53,015 nt of DNA. Origin: Novosphingobium nitrogenifigens DSM 19370 (GTDB lineage: Bacteria; Pseudomonadota; Alphaproteobacteria; Sphingomonadales; Sphingomonadaceae). The position numbers were made by a program, and so were the translations under genes. Where the stretch lies: contig NZ_GL876934.1 of the NCBI RefSeq assembly GCF_000192575.1, positions 199,124-252,138 on the forward strand, read 5' to 3'. This document shows positions 8,502 through 16,186 of the stretch, piece after piece. The notes under the pieces are model-generated. The model was not told the DNA's origin. It saw nothing but the letters and a program-made list of their open reading frames with translations, and searched no databases. Numbering within the stretch: the stretch's first letter is position 1; each line of letters starts with the position of its first letter.

Positions 8502-8840
8502 TTATGTATCCGCTTCGCACGGCAGCAGTCCGGCCCGGCGCGCCAGCCGCGCGGGCAATTTGCCCCATGCCTCGATGACAAGATCGCTTTCCGGCCAGAT
8601 CCGGCAGGCGAGCACGATGCCTTCGGCTTCTTCCTCGGCGCTGACATGCGCGCGGCTCATGCAGCCCCGGCGCCATTGGCCTTCGTGCACTTTCACCTTG
8701 CACACCCCGCAACCGCCGCCATGGCATCCCGAACGGATGGCCCGGTGATGCACCGCCGACAGCGCCGAGAGCACGTTCTGTTCGTCCGAACAGGCAAAGA
8801 CGTGCTCCACTCCGGCGAGCACGATGGAATGGCCACTCAT
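8502..8840 (-). CDS. dmpQ: chloroplast-type 2Fe-2S ferredoxin (DmpQ-like)
   Basis: A 112-residue ferredoxin with the cluster motif GCHGGGCGVCKVKV and a further cysteine in LACRIWPESDL. DmpQ-type ferredoxins keep the active-site iron of catechol 2,3-dioxygenase reduced. It starts three bases after the stop codon of the phenol hydroxylase reductase gene and ends 12 bp before the dioxygenase gene, the same order as in the Pseudomonas dmp operon. A second ferredoxin of this type (5325-5645) accompanies the other dioxygenase, so each dioxygenase has its own partner. Confidence 0.9.
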   Translation of the reverse strand: MSGHSIVLAGVEHVFACSDEQNVLSALSAVHHRAIRSGCHGGGCGVCKVKVHEGQWRRGCMSRAHVSAEEEAEGIVLACRIWPESDLVIEAWGKLPARLARRAGLLPCEADT

Positions 8841-8843
8841 GGC

Positions 8844-9896
8844 TCAGATCCGCTTGAACAGCGGCGACCGGGCTTGCGCCGCATCCGCCGGTGTCAGGAA
8901 CTTTTCGTGGAAGATCTGCCGTTCGAACAGACGACCGCGCATGAGCGTGGTGATGCAGGCGTCGATCATCGGCGGCGGACCGCAAAGATAGGCCTGTTGG
9001 CCGTCAAAGCGTCCGCCGAAACGGCGCTCGATCGCTTCATGCACGAAACCACGCGCGCCCTGCCATGACGCGTCCTCGCCCGACACGACCGGGAGATAGG
9101 CGAAATTGGCGTGAGCTTCCTCCAGCGCGCGAAAGATGTCCGCGTGATAGAGGCCGGCCGCATCGCGGGCGCCGTGGACCAGCAGGATCGGGCCGGTCTC
9201 GCCTTTTTCCAGCAAGTCGAGGATCATCGACTGCGGGCTCGACAGGCCCGAACCACCGGCCAGGAACAGCTTGGAAAGGTTCGCCGAGCGTCGGACGTGG
9301 AAGCGTCCATATGGCCCCGCGAACTTGAGTTTGAGCCCTTCCCGCGCATTCTCGTGCAGCCAGCCGGTCGCCTTGCCGCCCGGAACGAGACGGATGTGCA
9401 GCTCGATTTCCCCGGCCTGCGAAGGCGGACTGGCGATCGAGAAAGCGCGCGGCCCGGCAATGCCCGGCACTTCGAGCATGACATATTGCCCGGCCTGAAA
9501 CGCCAGCGGTCCATCGTCGAGCGCAAGCCACAGACCAAGAATGTCCCCCGCCAGCCGCTCCACCCGCGCCACCGTCGCGTGATAGTCGCGCACCGGATGG
9601 TGTTCCGCGTCCGGTTCGTCATCGAGATCCGCCTCGATCACCGTGTCGGCAGCAAGCGTCGCCACGCAGGCGAGCGTCTTTCCTTCGTCACGCTCGAAAT
9701 CCATGAGCGCGAACGAGGACGCATCGCGATGCTCCACTTCGCCTTCGAGAACGTCGATCTTGCAGGTTCCGCAAAGGCCGTGGCCGCAGGCATGGGGCAG
9801 ATAGACCCCCGCCCGCAGACAGGCGTCGAGAATGGTCTGCCCTTCCTCGACCTCGATGGTTTCGCCGAGCGGTTCGACACAGAGCTGATAGGTCAT
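8844..9896 (-). CDS. dmpP: phenol hydroxylase reductase component P5
   Basis: A 350-residue reductase, close to the usual ~353. The N-terminal plant-type 2Fe-2S domain has CGHGLCGTCKID and the later cysteine in TLACVA. It is followed by the FAD domain (RAFSIASPP) and NAD domain (FLAGGSGLSSPQSM, YLCGPPPMIDAC). It passes electrons from NADH to the diiron hydroxylase. The ATG at 9896 is chosen; the frame extends further upstream but without similarity and into dmpO. It is the last hydroxylase subunit gene, 19 bp after dmpO. Confidence 0.95.
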   Translation of the reverse strand: MTYQLCVEPLGETIEVEEGQTILDACLRAGVYLPHACGHGLCGTCKIDVLEGEVEHRDASSFALMDFERDEGKTLACVATLAADTVIEADLDDEPDAEHHPVRDYHATVARVERLAGDILGLWLALDDGPLAFQAGQYVMLEVPGIAGPRAFSIASPPSQAGEIELHIRLVPGGKATGWLHENAREGLKLKFAGPYGRFHVRRSANLSKLFLAGGSGLSSPQSMILDLLEKGETGPILLVHGARDAAGLYHADIFRALEEAHANFAYLPVVSGEDASWQGARGFVHEAIERRFGGRFDGQQAYLCGPPPMIDACITTLMRGRLFERQIFHEKFLTPADAAQARSPLFKRI

Positions 9897-9915
9897 CGTA
9901 CGCCCTCCGCCCCGA

Positions 9916-10275
9916 TCAGAAATGCGCCCCGGCCAAGCCGACGAGACCCGGCGTGCGGAAGCGGATGACCGATTTGTGATGCACGCCCTGTTCGGCAAGC
10001 GAGCGGGCGGCGTCGGGTTCGAACGGTTCGCCGTCGAGCGTCCATTCGACTTCCCCCATGTCCACTTTGGCCCAGTCGGGATGCTGGGCGTAAAGCTGGG
10101 GCAACACTTCGCCCGCGACCGCGCTCCACGGCATCGACGGGGGCACCGGCACGACGATGGGCGCGGCGAACATCAGGTGATCGTCCCACAACAGCGTCAG
10201 CAGCTGATTGCCGTGAAAATTCTCGACGCGATCGGCAGGCGCGAAACGATAGGCGCCAATAGCCTTGACGGACAT
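9916..10275 (-). CDS. dmpO: phenol hydroxylase component P4 (gamma-type subunit)
   Basis: A 119-residue protein matching the small DmpO/TomA4 subunit in length and pattern: N-terminal VKAIGAYRFAPADRVENFHGNQLLTLLWDDHLMFAAP and C-terminal HHKSVIRFRTPGLVGLAGAHF (conserved segments, not continuous motifs). It is a structural subunit of the alpha-beta-gamma hydroxylase. The start ATG at 10275 has GAGAGA upstream. It lies between the dmpN-like and dmpP-like genes in the canonical order. Confidence 0.92.
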   Translation of the reverse strand: MSVKAIGAYRFAPADRVENFHGNQLLTLLWDDHLMFAAPIVVPVPPSMPWSAVAGEVLPQLYAQHPDWAKVDMGEVEWTLDGEPFEPDAARSLAEQGVHHKSVIRFRTPGLVGLAGAHF

Positions 10276-10352
10276 CTTCTCTCTCCATGGTATCGGTTGG
10301 GTCGGGCGGAGCGGGATCCTTGCCGCTCCGCCGCACAGTTGGACGGCGACGG

Positions 10353-11891
10353 TCAGGTCCCGGTGCCGGCCTTGCTCGCCTGCCAGCTCTGCCAAAGCGC
10401 CTCGTCGGGCGATCCCTTGTAGTCGAGATTGTCGGCCCCGCCGTTCAGGTGATACCAGTCGAGCACTTCGGGAACAGTCGCCCCGCCGCAGTTGCCCTGA
10501 TAGATCTGGTGCACCGGCAACCAGGCCTGCACATACTTTTCCGGTTCATCGAGAAAGATGTCGCGGCAGCCGTCCGAGCAGAAATGGTAATGCTCGCCTT
10601 CGTGCTCGCAGGTACGCAGCGAGATGCGCGTCGGATCGTTCGCCTCGGTGAAAAAGGCCGGGACCTGGCAGACCTGGCACAACTGGGGCAGCCCGTTGTT
10701 GTAGAACCGCTTGCCCTCGTCGGCCTCGGCGCCCCAGTGGGCATAGCGCGGAGCATAAAGCCGGTCATAGCTTTCGGGATATTTCTCGCGCATCCACGCT
10801 TCCTCGCCCGCATCGGGCAGCCAGGTGTGGAACGCGGCGGCGTGGGTGTACTGATAGAACGTGGACCAGGCCTGATGGCTGTAGTGGTCCTTTTCCGCCG
10901 AAGCGATCTCGTGATACTTGGGCAGGCGAATGCCATAGCGGGCAAGGTCGGTGAACAGCGCCCCGCCGCCCTGCTCGAAGTAGATCTCCCAGGCTTCCTT
11001 CCAGGACATGATCTTCTTGGGCAGCATGTAGTCCATCATCATCGCGACGATCGACAGCAGGCGGTATCCGCGCCAGAACCATTTATCGATCCACTTCTGG
11101 ACGATGGGGACGTTGCCTTCGTCCTGTTCCAGCATGAACTTGATGATCTCGAGCCCGAGCGTCATGTGGCGGCTTTCGTCCGACTGGGCCGAAAACCCGA
11201 ACGTCACCGTCGCCATGTCACCGTTATAGGCGGCCCCCGACATGAAGGGCACGAACAGCAGGCTGGTCAGCACATATTCGAAGCTGAACGAGATGGCAGT
11301 CAGGAACTCGAACGGGCCTGCGCTCATCGCGTCTTCGAAAAACGACTTGGGCACCGACAGGTACCAGACCCGGCTGAACATGTGCCAGGGATCGTGCAGG
11401 CCGTCGAAGAACTTGTTGAAATGGCTGATCGTGTGGATCTGCGTCTGGGCATGGCGCAGCTCGTCGATGGCCTGCATCTGGCAGGCGATACGCGGGCCGA
11501 CCCCGTCGAAATGGCGCCCGACATGGGCATAGGATCGGTGGGCGGCATATTCGAGCGGCGAGACCGCCGTCAGGAAGATCTTGAGCGCGTTGATATAGCG
11601 CGCGTCGGTCACGTTCATCTGCCCGTTGTTCTGGGCAAAGCTGTCGATCACGGCATAGAGGCGCCGTTCCTTTTCCGCCTGGAATTTCCAGTAGGCATCC
11701 ATGGTCAGCCGGAACGGGTCCTCGAACTTGTCCCAGTCGTGGATGCGGATGCCTTCATAGTCGGTATAGGGGAAGATCTTCTCGCGCGGCTGGTACGAAG
11801 GTTCCCAGTCGAGCCCGCGCGTGAGGTAGGAATAGCGTTCCTTGATCCCGAGCTTTTTGGCGCGGGGCGATTGCGTCGTGGTCGTCGTCAT
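10353..11891 (-). CDS. dmpN: phenol hydroxylase large (catalytic) component P3
   Basis: A 512-residue diiron oxygenase alpha subunit. The carboxylate/histidine ligands fit Glu114, Glu144 and His147 (DELRHAQ), Glu205, Glu239 and His242 (DESRHM), offset by 3-6 residues from DmpN numbering. A C-terminal YHS-like zinc site is visible as CQVCQVP followed by HFCSDGC. It hydroxylates phenol (and probably methylphenols) ortho to the hydroxyl, giving catechol. The ATG at 11891 follows a GGGAGAGA site. It sits centrally in the KLMNOP order, with a 77-bp gap before dmpO. Confidence 0.97.
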   Translation of the reverse strand: MTTTTTQSPRAKKLGIKERYSYLTRGLDWEPSYQPREKIFPYTDYEGIRIHDWDKFEDPFRLTMDAYWKFQAEKERRLYAVIDSFAQNNGQMNVTDARYINALKIFLTAVSPLEYAAHRSYAHVGRHFDGVGPRIACQMQAIDELRHAQTQIHTISHFNKFFDGLHDPWHMFSRVWYLSVPKSFFEDAMSAGPFEFLTAISFSFEYVLTSLLFVPFMSGAAYNGDMATVTFGFSAQSDESRHMTLGLEIIKFMLEQDEGNVPIVQKWIDKWFWRGYRLLSIVAMMMDYMLPKKIMSWKEAWEIYFEQGGGALFTDLARYGIRLPKYHEIASAEKDHYSHQAWSTFYQYTHAAAFHTWLPDAGEEAWMREKYPESYDRLYAPRYAHWGAEADEGKRFYNNGLPQLCQVCQVPAFFTEANDPTRISLRTCEHEGEHYHFCSDGCRDIFLDEPEKYVQAWLPVHQIYQGNCGGATVPEVLDWYHLNGGADNLDYKGSPDEALWQSWQASKAGTGT

Positions 11892-11912
11892 GACCGTATC
11901 TCTCCCGTTATG

Positions 11913-12185
11913 TTATGCGTTCCACGCGATCAGCAACCGGTCGTCGTCTTCGTCGACATTGCCCGACAGGCAGACCAGCGTGAGATTGAGTTCCTGAAGA
12001 TCGTAATCCCGTCCGAGTTCGGTCGAGATCGTCTCGCGGTTCATGACGAGGCGGCCGGGGCAATCGATCTTGGTCATCGCCGGATAGCGATTGGCGACGG
12101 CGTCGGGATTGTCGGCCATGATCGCGGCAATGATGCCGCGGCCTTCGTCGGTGTTCTGAAGCGTGATGGAAACGTTCTGGGTCAT
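11913..12185 (-). CDS. dmpM: phenol hydroxylase effector/coupling protein P2
   Basis: A 90-residue protein of the MmoB/DmpM family, cofactor-less proteins that bind the hydroxylase and speed turnover. Family features seen are MTQNVSITLQNTDEGRGII near the start and LSGNVDEDDDRLLIAWNA at the end. The ATG at 12185 gives the usual length; the frame remains open upstream into dmpL but with no similarity. It lies 13 bp after the dmpL-like gene and 21 bp before dmpN. Confidence 0.94.
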   Translation of the reverse strand: MTQNVSITLQNTDEGRGIIAAIMADNPDAVANRYPAMTKIDCPGRLVMNRETISTELGRDYDLQELNLTLVCLSGNVDEDDDRLLIAWNA

Positions 12186-12198
12186 GGTGTCCTGCCCC

Positions 12199-13197
12199 TC
12201 ACTGACCGACCGGGATGCCGAGACCGGCGGCCCGCTTGGCAAGTTCGCCGCGCAGACCGGCAAGCGCGTCGATGCCCGCTTCGCCCAGAACGCGGGTCGC
12301 CAGCGGCGCAAGCGCTTCGGCCGCGCGCTGTTCCCAATGCGCGAACCAGCGCCCGAGATGATCGCGATTGGCGTCCGATTCCCGAGCCGTCGCGCGCAGG
12401 ACCGCATCGATCCAGCGCGTGACTTCATCGCGCCAGTCGACCATGAATTCGGTCATCATCGACAGGCTCGACGCGCCATGGGCTTGCCCCGCCAGATCGA
12501 AGAGATCGTAGACGAGCGGATAGAGCAGCCCGTCGAGCGCCAGGAATTGCGCGACGAACATCTCGAACCAATCGGAAATGACGAGGCTGTCTTCGACAAG
12601 GCGGCGCATCGGCTGCCACTCGGGCGCGTCCATCCACACCCGCTTGCCTTCGTCGAGCGCCTGCCCGCCCCCCGCGATCAGGCCGATGCGTCCGATGATC
12701 TGCGCGATCCCGAGCCGGTCGGTCGCGGTGAACATCGTCGCCTGCGTAATCGCCGCGCCGAACCCGAGATCGGTGATCGAACAGGCGTTCATGTTCGCGC
12801 CCCATTCGACATGGCGCAACGGCAGGAGATAGAACCGGATGGTATCCTGCCATTCTGGTGCGATCGCGGCAAAACCGTTGCGCTTTTCAACGAAGGACAG
12901 CGCCTTTTCGGCAGCCTCCATCATCCGGGCGCGGGCAATCGTGTACGTGCCGTAATAGAACTGGCGCGGGTCTTTAAGGACATACCAGTCGGCAAGGACG
13001 ATGCCCGTGCGCGACGCGTCGTAAAGCTCGTGCGCGGGATCCCAGGTCGGGCGGTAATGATGCGCGCCGCCCGGTTGAAGGTCGAACGTCGCTTCCTCGT
13101 AACGCGAGGCCGGACGGTCTTCGCCCAGACGGCGGGCGATGTGGGCGAACGTCTGTCGCCGCTGGTCGAGCGCATTGGTCTTGATATCGAGCGCCAT
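12199..13197 (-). CDS. dmpL: phenol hydroxylase beta component P1
   Basis: A 332-residue beta subunit of the diiron hydroxylase, structurally related to the alpha subunit but without metal ligands. Matches to DmpL/TomA1 include RPASRYEEATFDLQPGG, LKDPRQFYYGTYTIAR and RHVEWGANMNACSITD. The ATG at 13197 has an AGAGG site upstream; upstream codons to 13380 overlap dmpK and are not used. It holds the second position in the operon, 29 bp after dmpK. Confidence 0.95.
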   Translation of the reverse strand: MALDIKTNALDQRRQTFAHIARRLGEDRPASRYEEATFDLQPGGAHHYRPTWDPAHELYDASRTGIVLADWYVLKDPRQFYYGTYTIARARMMEAAEKALSFVEKRNGFAAIAPEWQDTIRFYLLPLRHVEWGANMNACSITDLGFGAAITQATMFTATDRLGIAQIIGRIGLIAGGGQALDEGKRVWMDAPEWQPMRRLVEDSLVISDWFEMFVAQFLALDGLLYPLVYDLFDLAGQAHGASSLSMMTEFMVDWRDEVTRWIDAVLRATARESDANRDHLGRWFAHWEQRAAEALAPLATRVLGEAGIDALAGLRGELAKRAAGLGIPVGQ

Positions 13198-13226
13198 GGG
13201 GAACCTCTCCTCTTGGTGGGCAGTGT

Positions 13227-13517
13227 TCAGCAGGTCGCCCGGGCAACACCGGGCGCCCATTCGACATGAGCCTGCTGGACCGTGCAGAACGCTTCGAAAG
13301 CGGCCGGAGGCATGACCAGTTCGACGGTCAGCAACGGATCGCCGACGGTGAATTCGAACTCGATGAAACCGGCTCGCCACCCGGTGGCGCGGATGCGGCG
13401 ACAGGTCATATCAACCGGAACGGTGATCATCGCCGCGGGACTTTCAAAGCCCTCGCGATGATGGTCCATCGGTCGAGGCCGATGTCGATTCTCTTGCCGG
13501 GGTCGTTGGCTCGCCAC
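13227..13517 (-). CDS. dmpK: phenol hydroxylase assembly protein P0
   Basis: A 96-residue protein resembling DmpK, which aids assembly of active hydroxylase. Recognisable parts are FIEFEFTVGDPLLTVELVMPP and AFEAFCTVQQAHV (conserved blocks). The start is taken as GTG at 13517 because AGAGG lies seven bases upstream and the length then matches the family (~92). An ATG at 13430 would give 67 residues with no ribosome site. It is the first gene of the phenol hydroxylase operon, divergent from the DmpR-like regulator. Confidence 0.82.
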   Translation of the reverse strand: MASQRPRQENRHRPRPMDHHREGFESPAAMITVPVDMTCRRIRATGWRAGFIEFEFTVGDPLLTVELVMPPAAFEAFCTVQQAHVEWAPGVARATC

Positions 13518-13852
13518 GGGTCATCCTCTCTGCCGCTTCTTGCCTGTCGTCGGCCCGCCAAGAATAGGTAAAGGGTGAGAGCCAATCCAAGACAGCCCCT
13601 TGCGCAGCGATCAAATTCCCGCATCGACCTGATAAAACGTGATTTTCGTGGATTGCGCGCGCTGCCCGGTTTGTCCGGCCGGGTGCGGGAATGAGCATTT
13701 GATCATGCTGCAATGCCGCAGATTTGACGAAATCATCCAAGCTGCGCACGATGGAAAGGGTCACCGCCAGAGTCTCGAGATTCAGATTGAATCTACGATT
13801 CGTTCTGGCAGGATGGTCGCAACAAAAGAAACCAATTCGGGAGAGCGGCGGC
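13518..13852. promoter_or_regulatory. divergent control region between dmpK and the DmpR-like regulator
   Basis: A 335-bp gene-free stretch, relatively AT-rich in its right half. Inverted repeats seen are AGCAT-N6-ATGCT at 13694-13709, whose centre reads TTGATCA, the half-site of the XylR/DmpR upstream activating sequence; GATTT-N4-AAATC at 13721-13734; and AGATTCA-N3-TGAATCT at 13778-13794. The 10-mer TCTCGAGATT at 13773-13782 also occurs in the GntR/ferredoxin region at 5748-5757. On the plus strand TGGCAG-N5-TCGCA at 13806-13821 loosely resembles a -24/-12 promoter. No confident sigma-70 boxes were found for dmpK. Confidence 0.6.
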
Positions 13853-15563
13853 ATGAAACGGGCCCGCCAGACGGCAGGCGCAACCGCGCTGCATTCATCG
13901 TGCGAAGACCTGGGCGTCGAGATCAGCGACCTTTCCGCGCGCCTGCGGTTCAAGCCCGCCGATGCGCAGATCTGGCTCGAGACCGAGCGGATGATGATGG
14001 TCCATCTCTCCGCTTTCACCAGCCTGCGCCGCGAGTTGATCGATACGCTCGGGACACAGGGCGCGCGCCGCCTGCTGATCCGCATGGGGCAGGCCTCGGG
14101 CGCAACCGACGCGCAGATCGCACGCCGGGCGCGGTCGAGCGACGATCCGGCGGCGATTTTCATGGCAGGGCCCCGCCTCCACGCCATCGAGGGCATGGTC
14201 CGCGCCGAACCGCTCGACTTTCACGTCGACGCGGAAACGGGCGTTCACACCGGCGAATGGATCTGGCGCAATTCGATCGAGGTCGACGCGCACCTTGCTG
14301 CCTTTGGCCCGAGCAGCGAGCCGGTGTGCTGGCACATGATCGGCTATGCCTCGGCCTATACCAGCGCATTCATGGGCCGCCCGATCATCTATCGCGAAGT
14401 GGAATGCCGGGCCATGGGCGCGCCCAATTGCCGCATCATCGGCAAGCCCGTCCACGACTGGGACGAGGAATCGGACGAGGATCTCCACACCGGCATCGAC
14501 CTCGACGTGCTCGGGACCTGCGACGAGTGGAGCGAGGGGGCAAGCGGGAACGACGAGCCCGACCGGCTGGTGGGACAATCCTCGGACTTTGCCGGGATGA
14601 TGCACCGGATCGCAATGGTTGCCCCGACCGATGCGACCGTCCTGTTGATGGGCGAACCCGGCTCGGGCAAGAAAAGCGCGGCCCGCCTGATCCATCAACG
14701 CAGCGCCCGGGCGCGCAAGCCCTTCGTGGTGATGAATTGCGCCGCCTGGCAGGGCGAGGCGCTCGACATCGAGTTGTTCGGCACCGAACGCGGCCCCAAC
14801 GGCAGCCCCCGCCAGGGCAGGCTGGAACGCGCCCATGGCGGCACCCTGTTCCTCGAGGACATCCACTGCCTCGACGTCCGGGCCCAGTCCAAGCTCTTGC
14901 GCGCGCTCCAGGAAAAGACGGTCGAACGGGTCGGTTCCTCGCAACCGCGCACGATCAACGTCCGCCTGCTCGCCTCGGCCAATGCCCGCCTGCTCGACGC
15001 GCGCCGCGCAGGCCAGTTCCGCGAGGATCTCTATTACCGCATCGCCACGATGCCGATCCCGATCCCCCCCCTTGCGCGAACGGCGCGCCGACCTTCCGCT
15101 GCTCATCCAGCATTTCATCCGCAAGTTCGCGCGCCTTTACCGCAAGACCATCCCGGGGCTGTCCAACGCCGCCGTCGGGTTCCTCAGCACGCACGACTAT
15201 CCGGGCAATATCGCCGAGCTGGAAAGCATTCTCGAACGCGCGGTGATCATGACCCCGGACGGACAGCCGCTGGCGATGACGCACCTGTTGTCACCGCTCG
15301 AAGAACAGGATCGCGGGTTCTTTGCCCTGTCGAACCGTGGTCTCCTGATCCCGCGCCAGCACGGGGCCGACAGCGAAGTCGAAACGGTAGCGTTCGACAA
15401 TCTGCTCGACAGTGATTTCGATCTGGAAACGTTCGAGACCCGCCTCATCACCCGTGCGGTCGAACGGGCGGGCGGCAACCTGTCGCGGGCGGCCAAGGAT
15501 CTGGGCATCACACGCCCGCAACTGGCCTATCGCTACAAGAAAATCCACGGCGAAGCAGAGTAG
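13853..15563 (+). pseudogene. dmpR: DmpR/XylR-like phenol-responsive activator, interrupted by a +1 frameshift
   Basis: An NtrC-family activator with a XylR_N sensor (about residues 20-200, including a V4R stretch CRAMGAPNCRIIGKP), an AAA+ domain from about 250 and a C-terminal Fis-type helix-turn-helix (RAAKDLGITRPQLAYRYKK). The frame is intact from ATG 13853 (GGGAGAG seven bases upstream) to about 15070. There, a run of eight C (15064-15071) shifts it by +1; seven C would restore IPPLRERRADLPLL and about 569 residues, the DmpR length. As read, translation would stop at 15415 without the DNA-binding domain. The AAA+ domain is also unusual: GPNGSP replaces GAFTGA, and the Walker B reads LFLEDI, not LFLDE. 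It could be a sequencing error, a phase-variable tract or real decay. Confidence 0.85.
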
Positions 15564-15584
15564 CCGCGCCGGGGAACCGAGGGA

Positions 15585-16112
15585 TCAGAGCTTTCCGAAC
15601 TTCGCCTCGTAGGCGCCGGTGTCGCCGCTTGTCAGCAGCCGGGCCTGTTCGATCCAGTTGTCACGCAACGGGCGTCCGGCAAAGGCCCCGAGCCTTGCGT
15701 CGATGGCGGCAAGGTCGGCTTCGGTCCAGGCCGCGATCTGCGCATAACTGGTGACGCCCAGTTCGGCGAGGAGACGGCTGAGCTTGGGACCGACCCCCTT
15801 GATCCGGGTCAGGTCGTCACCCGCGACAGGTGCTTCGACCGCCGCAGCGGCAGGCGCAGCGGGCTGTTCAGCCACGGGTGCGACCGGAACGGGCGGCGGA
15901 GGGGGCGGCGGCGGGACGATCGCGGCGGCGGGCGGCGCATCGATCAGCGCGGTATTGCGTTGTGCAGGTCCCGCCCCTTCGGACAGGACGTCATGATATT
16001 CGCGACGTACCGGAGGGCGACGACGACGAAAGGCGAGCAGCCACAGCAGCCCGAGCAGGACAAGAGCAATGCCCGCAGCGAGCACGCCATTGGCTTCGAT
16101 CCACGCGATCAT
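15585..16112 (-). CDS. membrane-anchored helix-hairpin-helix protein
   Basis: A 175-residue protein. One N-terminal membrane helix (about residues 8-28, AAGIALVLLGLLWLLAF) is followed by a basic patch RRRRPPVRR and a low-complexity Pro/Ala linker with eight consecutive prolines. A C-terminal helix-hairpin-helix domain follows (DDLTRIKGVGPKLSRLLAELGVTSYAQI in segments), of the kind seen in DNA-end-binding or NAD/ubiquinone-associated proteins. The ATG at 16112 has AGGAG five bases upstream. It converges with the regulator gene and lies 74 bp after the flippase gene. Function unknown; homologues are common in alphaproteobacteria. Confidence 0.82.
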   Translation of the reverse strand: MIAWIEANGVLAAGIALVLLGLLWLLAFRRRRPPVRREYHDVLSEGAGPAQRNTALIDAPPAAAIVPPPPPPPPVPVAPVAEQPAAPAAAAVEAPVAGDDLTRIKGVGPKLSRLLAELGVTSYAQIAAWTEADLAAIDARLGAFAGRPLRDNWIEQARLLTSGDTGAYEAKFGKL

Positions 16113-16186
16113 GTTGGCTCCTTAACGCCGGACGATCCGGCCACACCGCGGCCCATTCACGAAACGGCCGGTTTTGCCAAGCGGCT

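Noticed and set aside
10287..12422. A 711-codon plus-strand frame across dmpO, dmpN and dmpM
   Set aside because: Shadow of the phenol hydroxylase genes, which show all diiron ligands on the minus strand.
13444..13532. A 26-codon frame starting at the ATG after GAGAGG upstream of dmpK
   Set aside because: The ribosome site abuts the ATG directly, and the same site is ideally spaced for the dmpK GTG start; no similarity in the short peptide.
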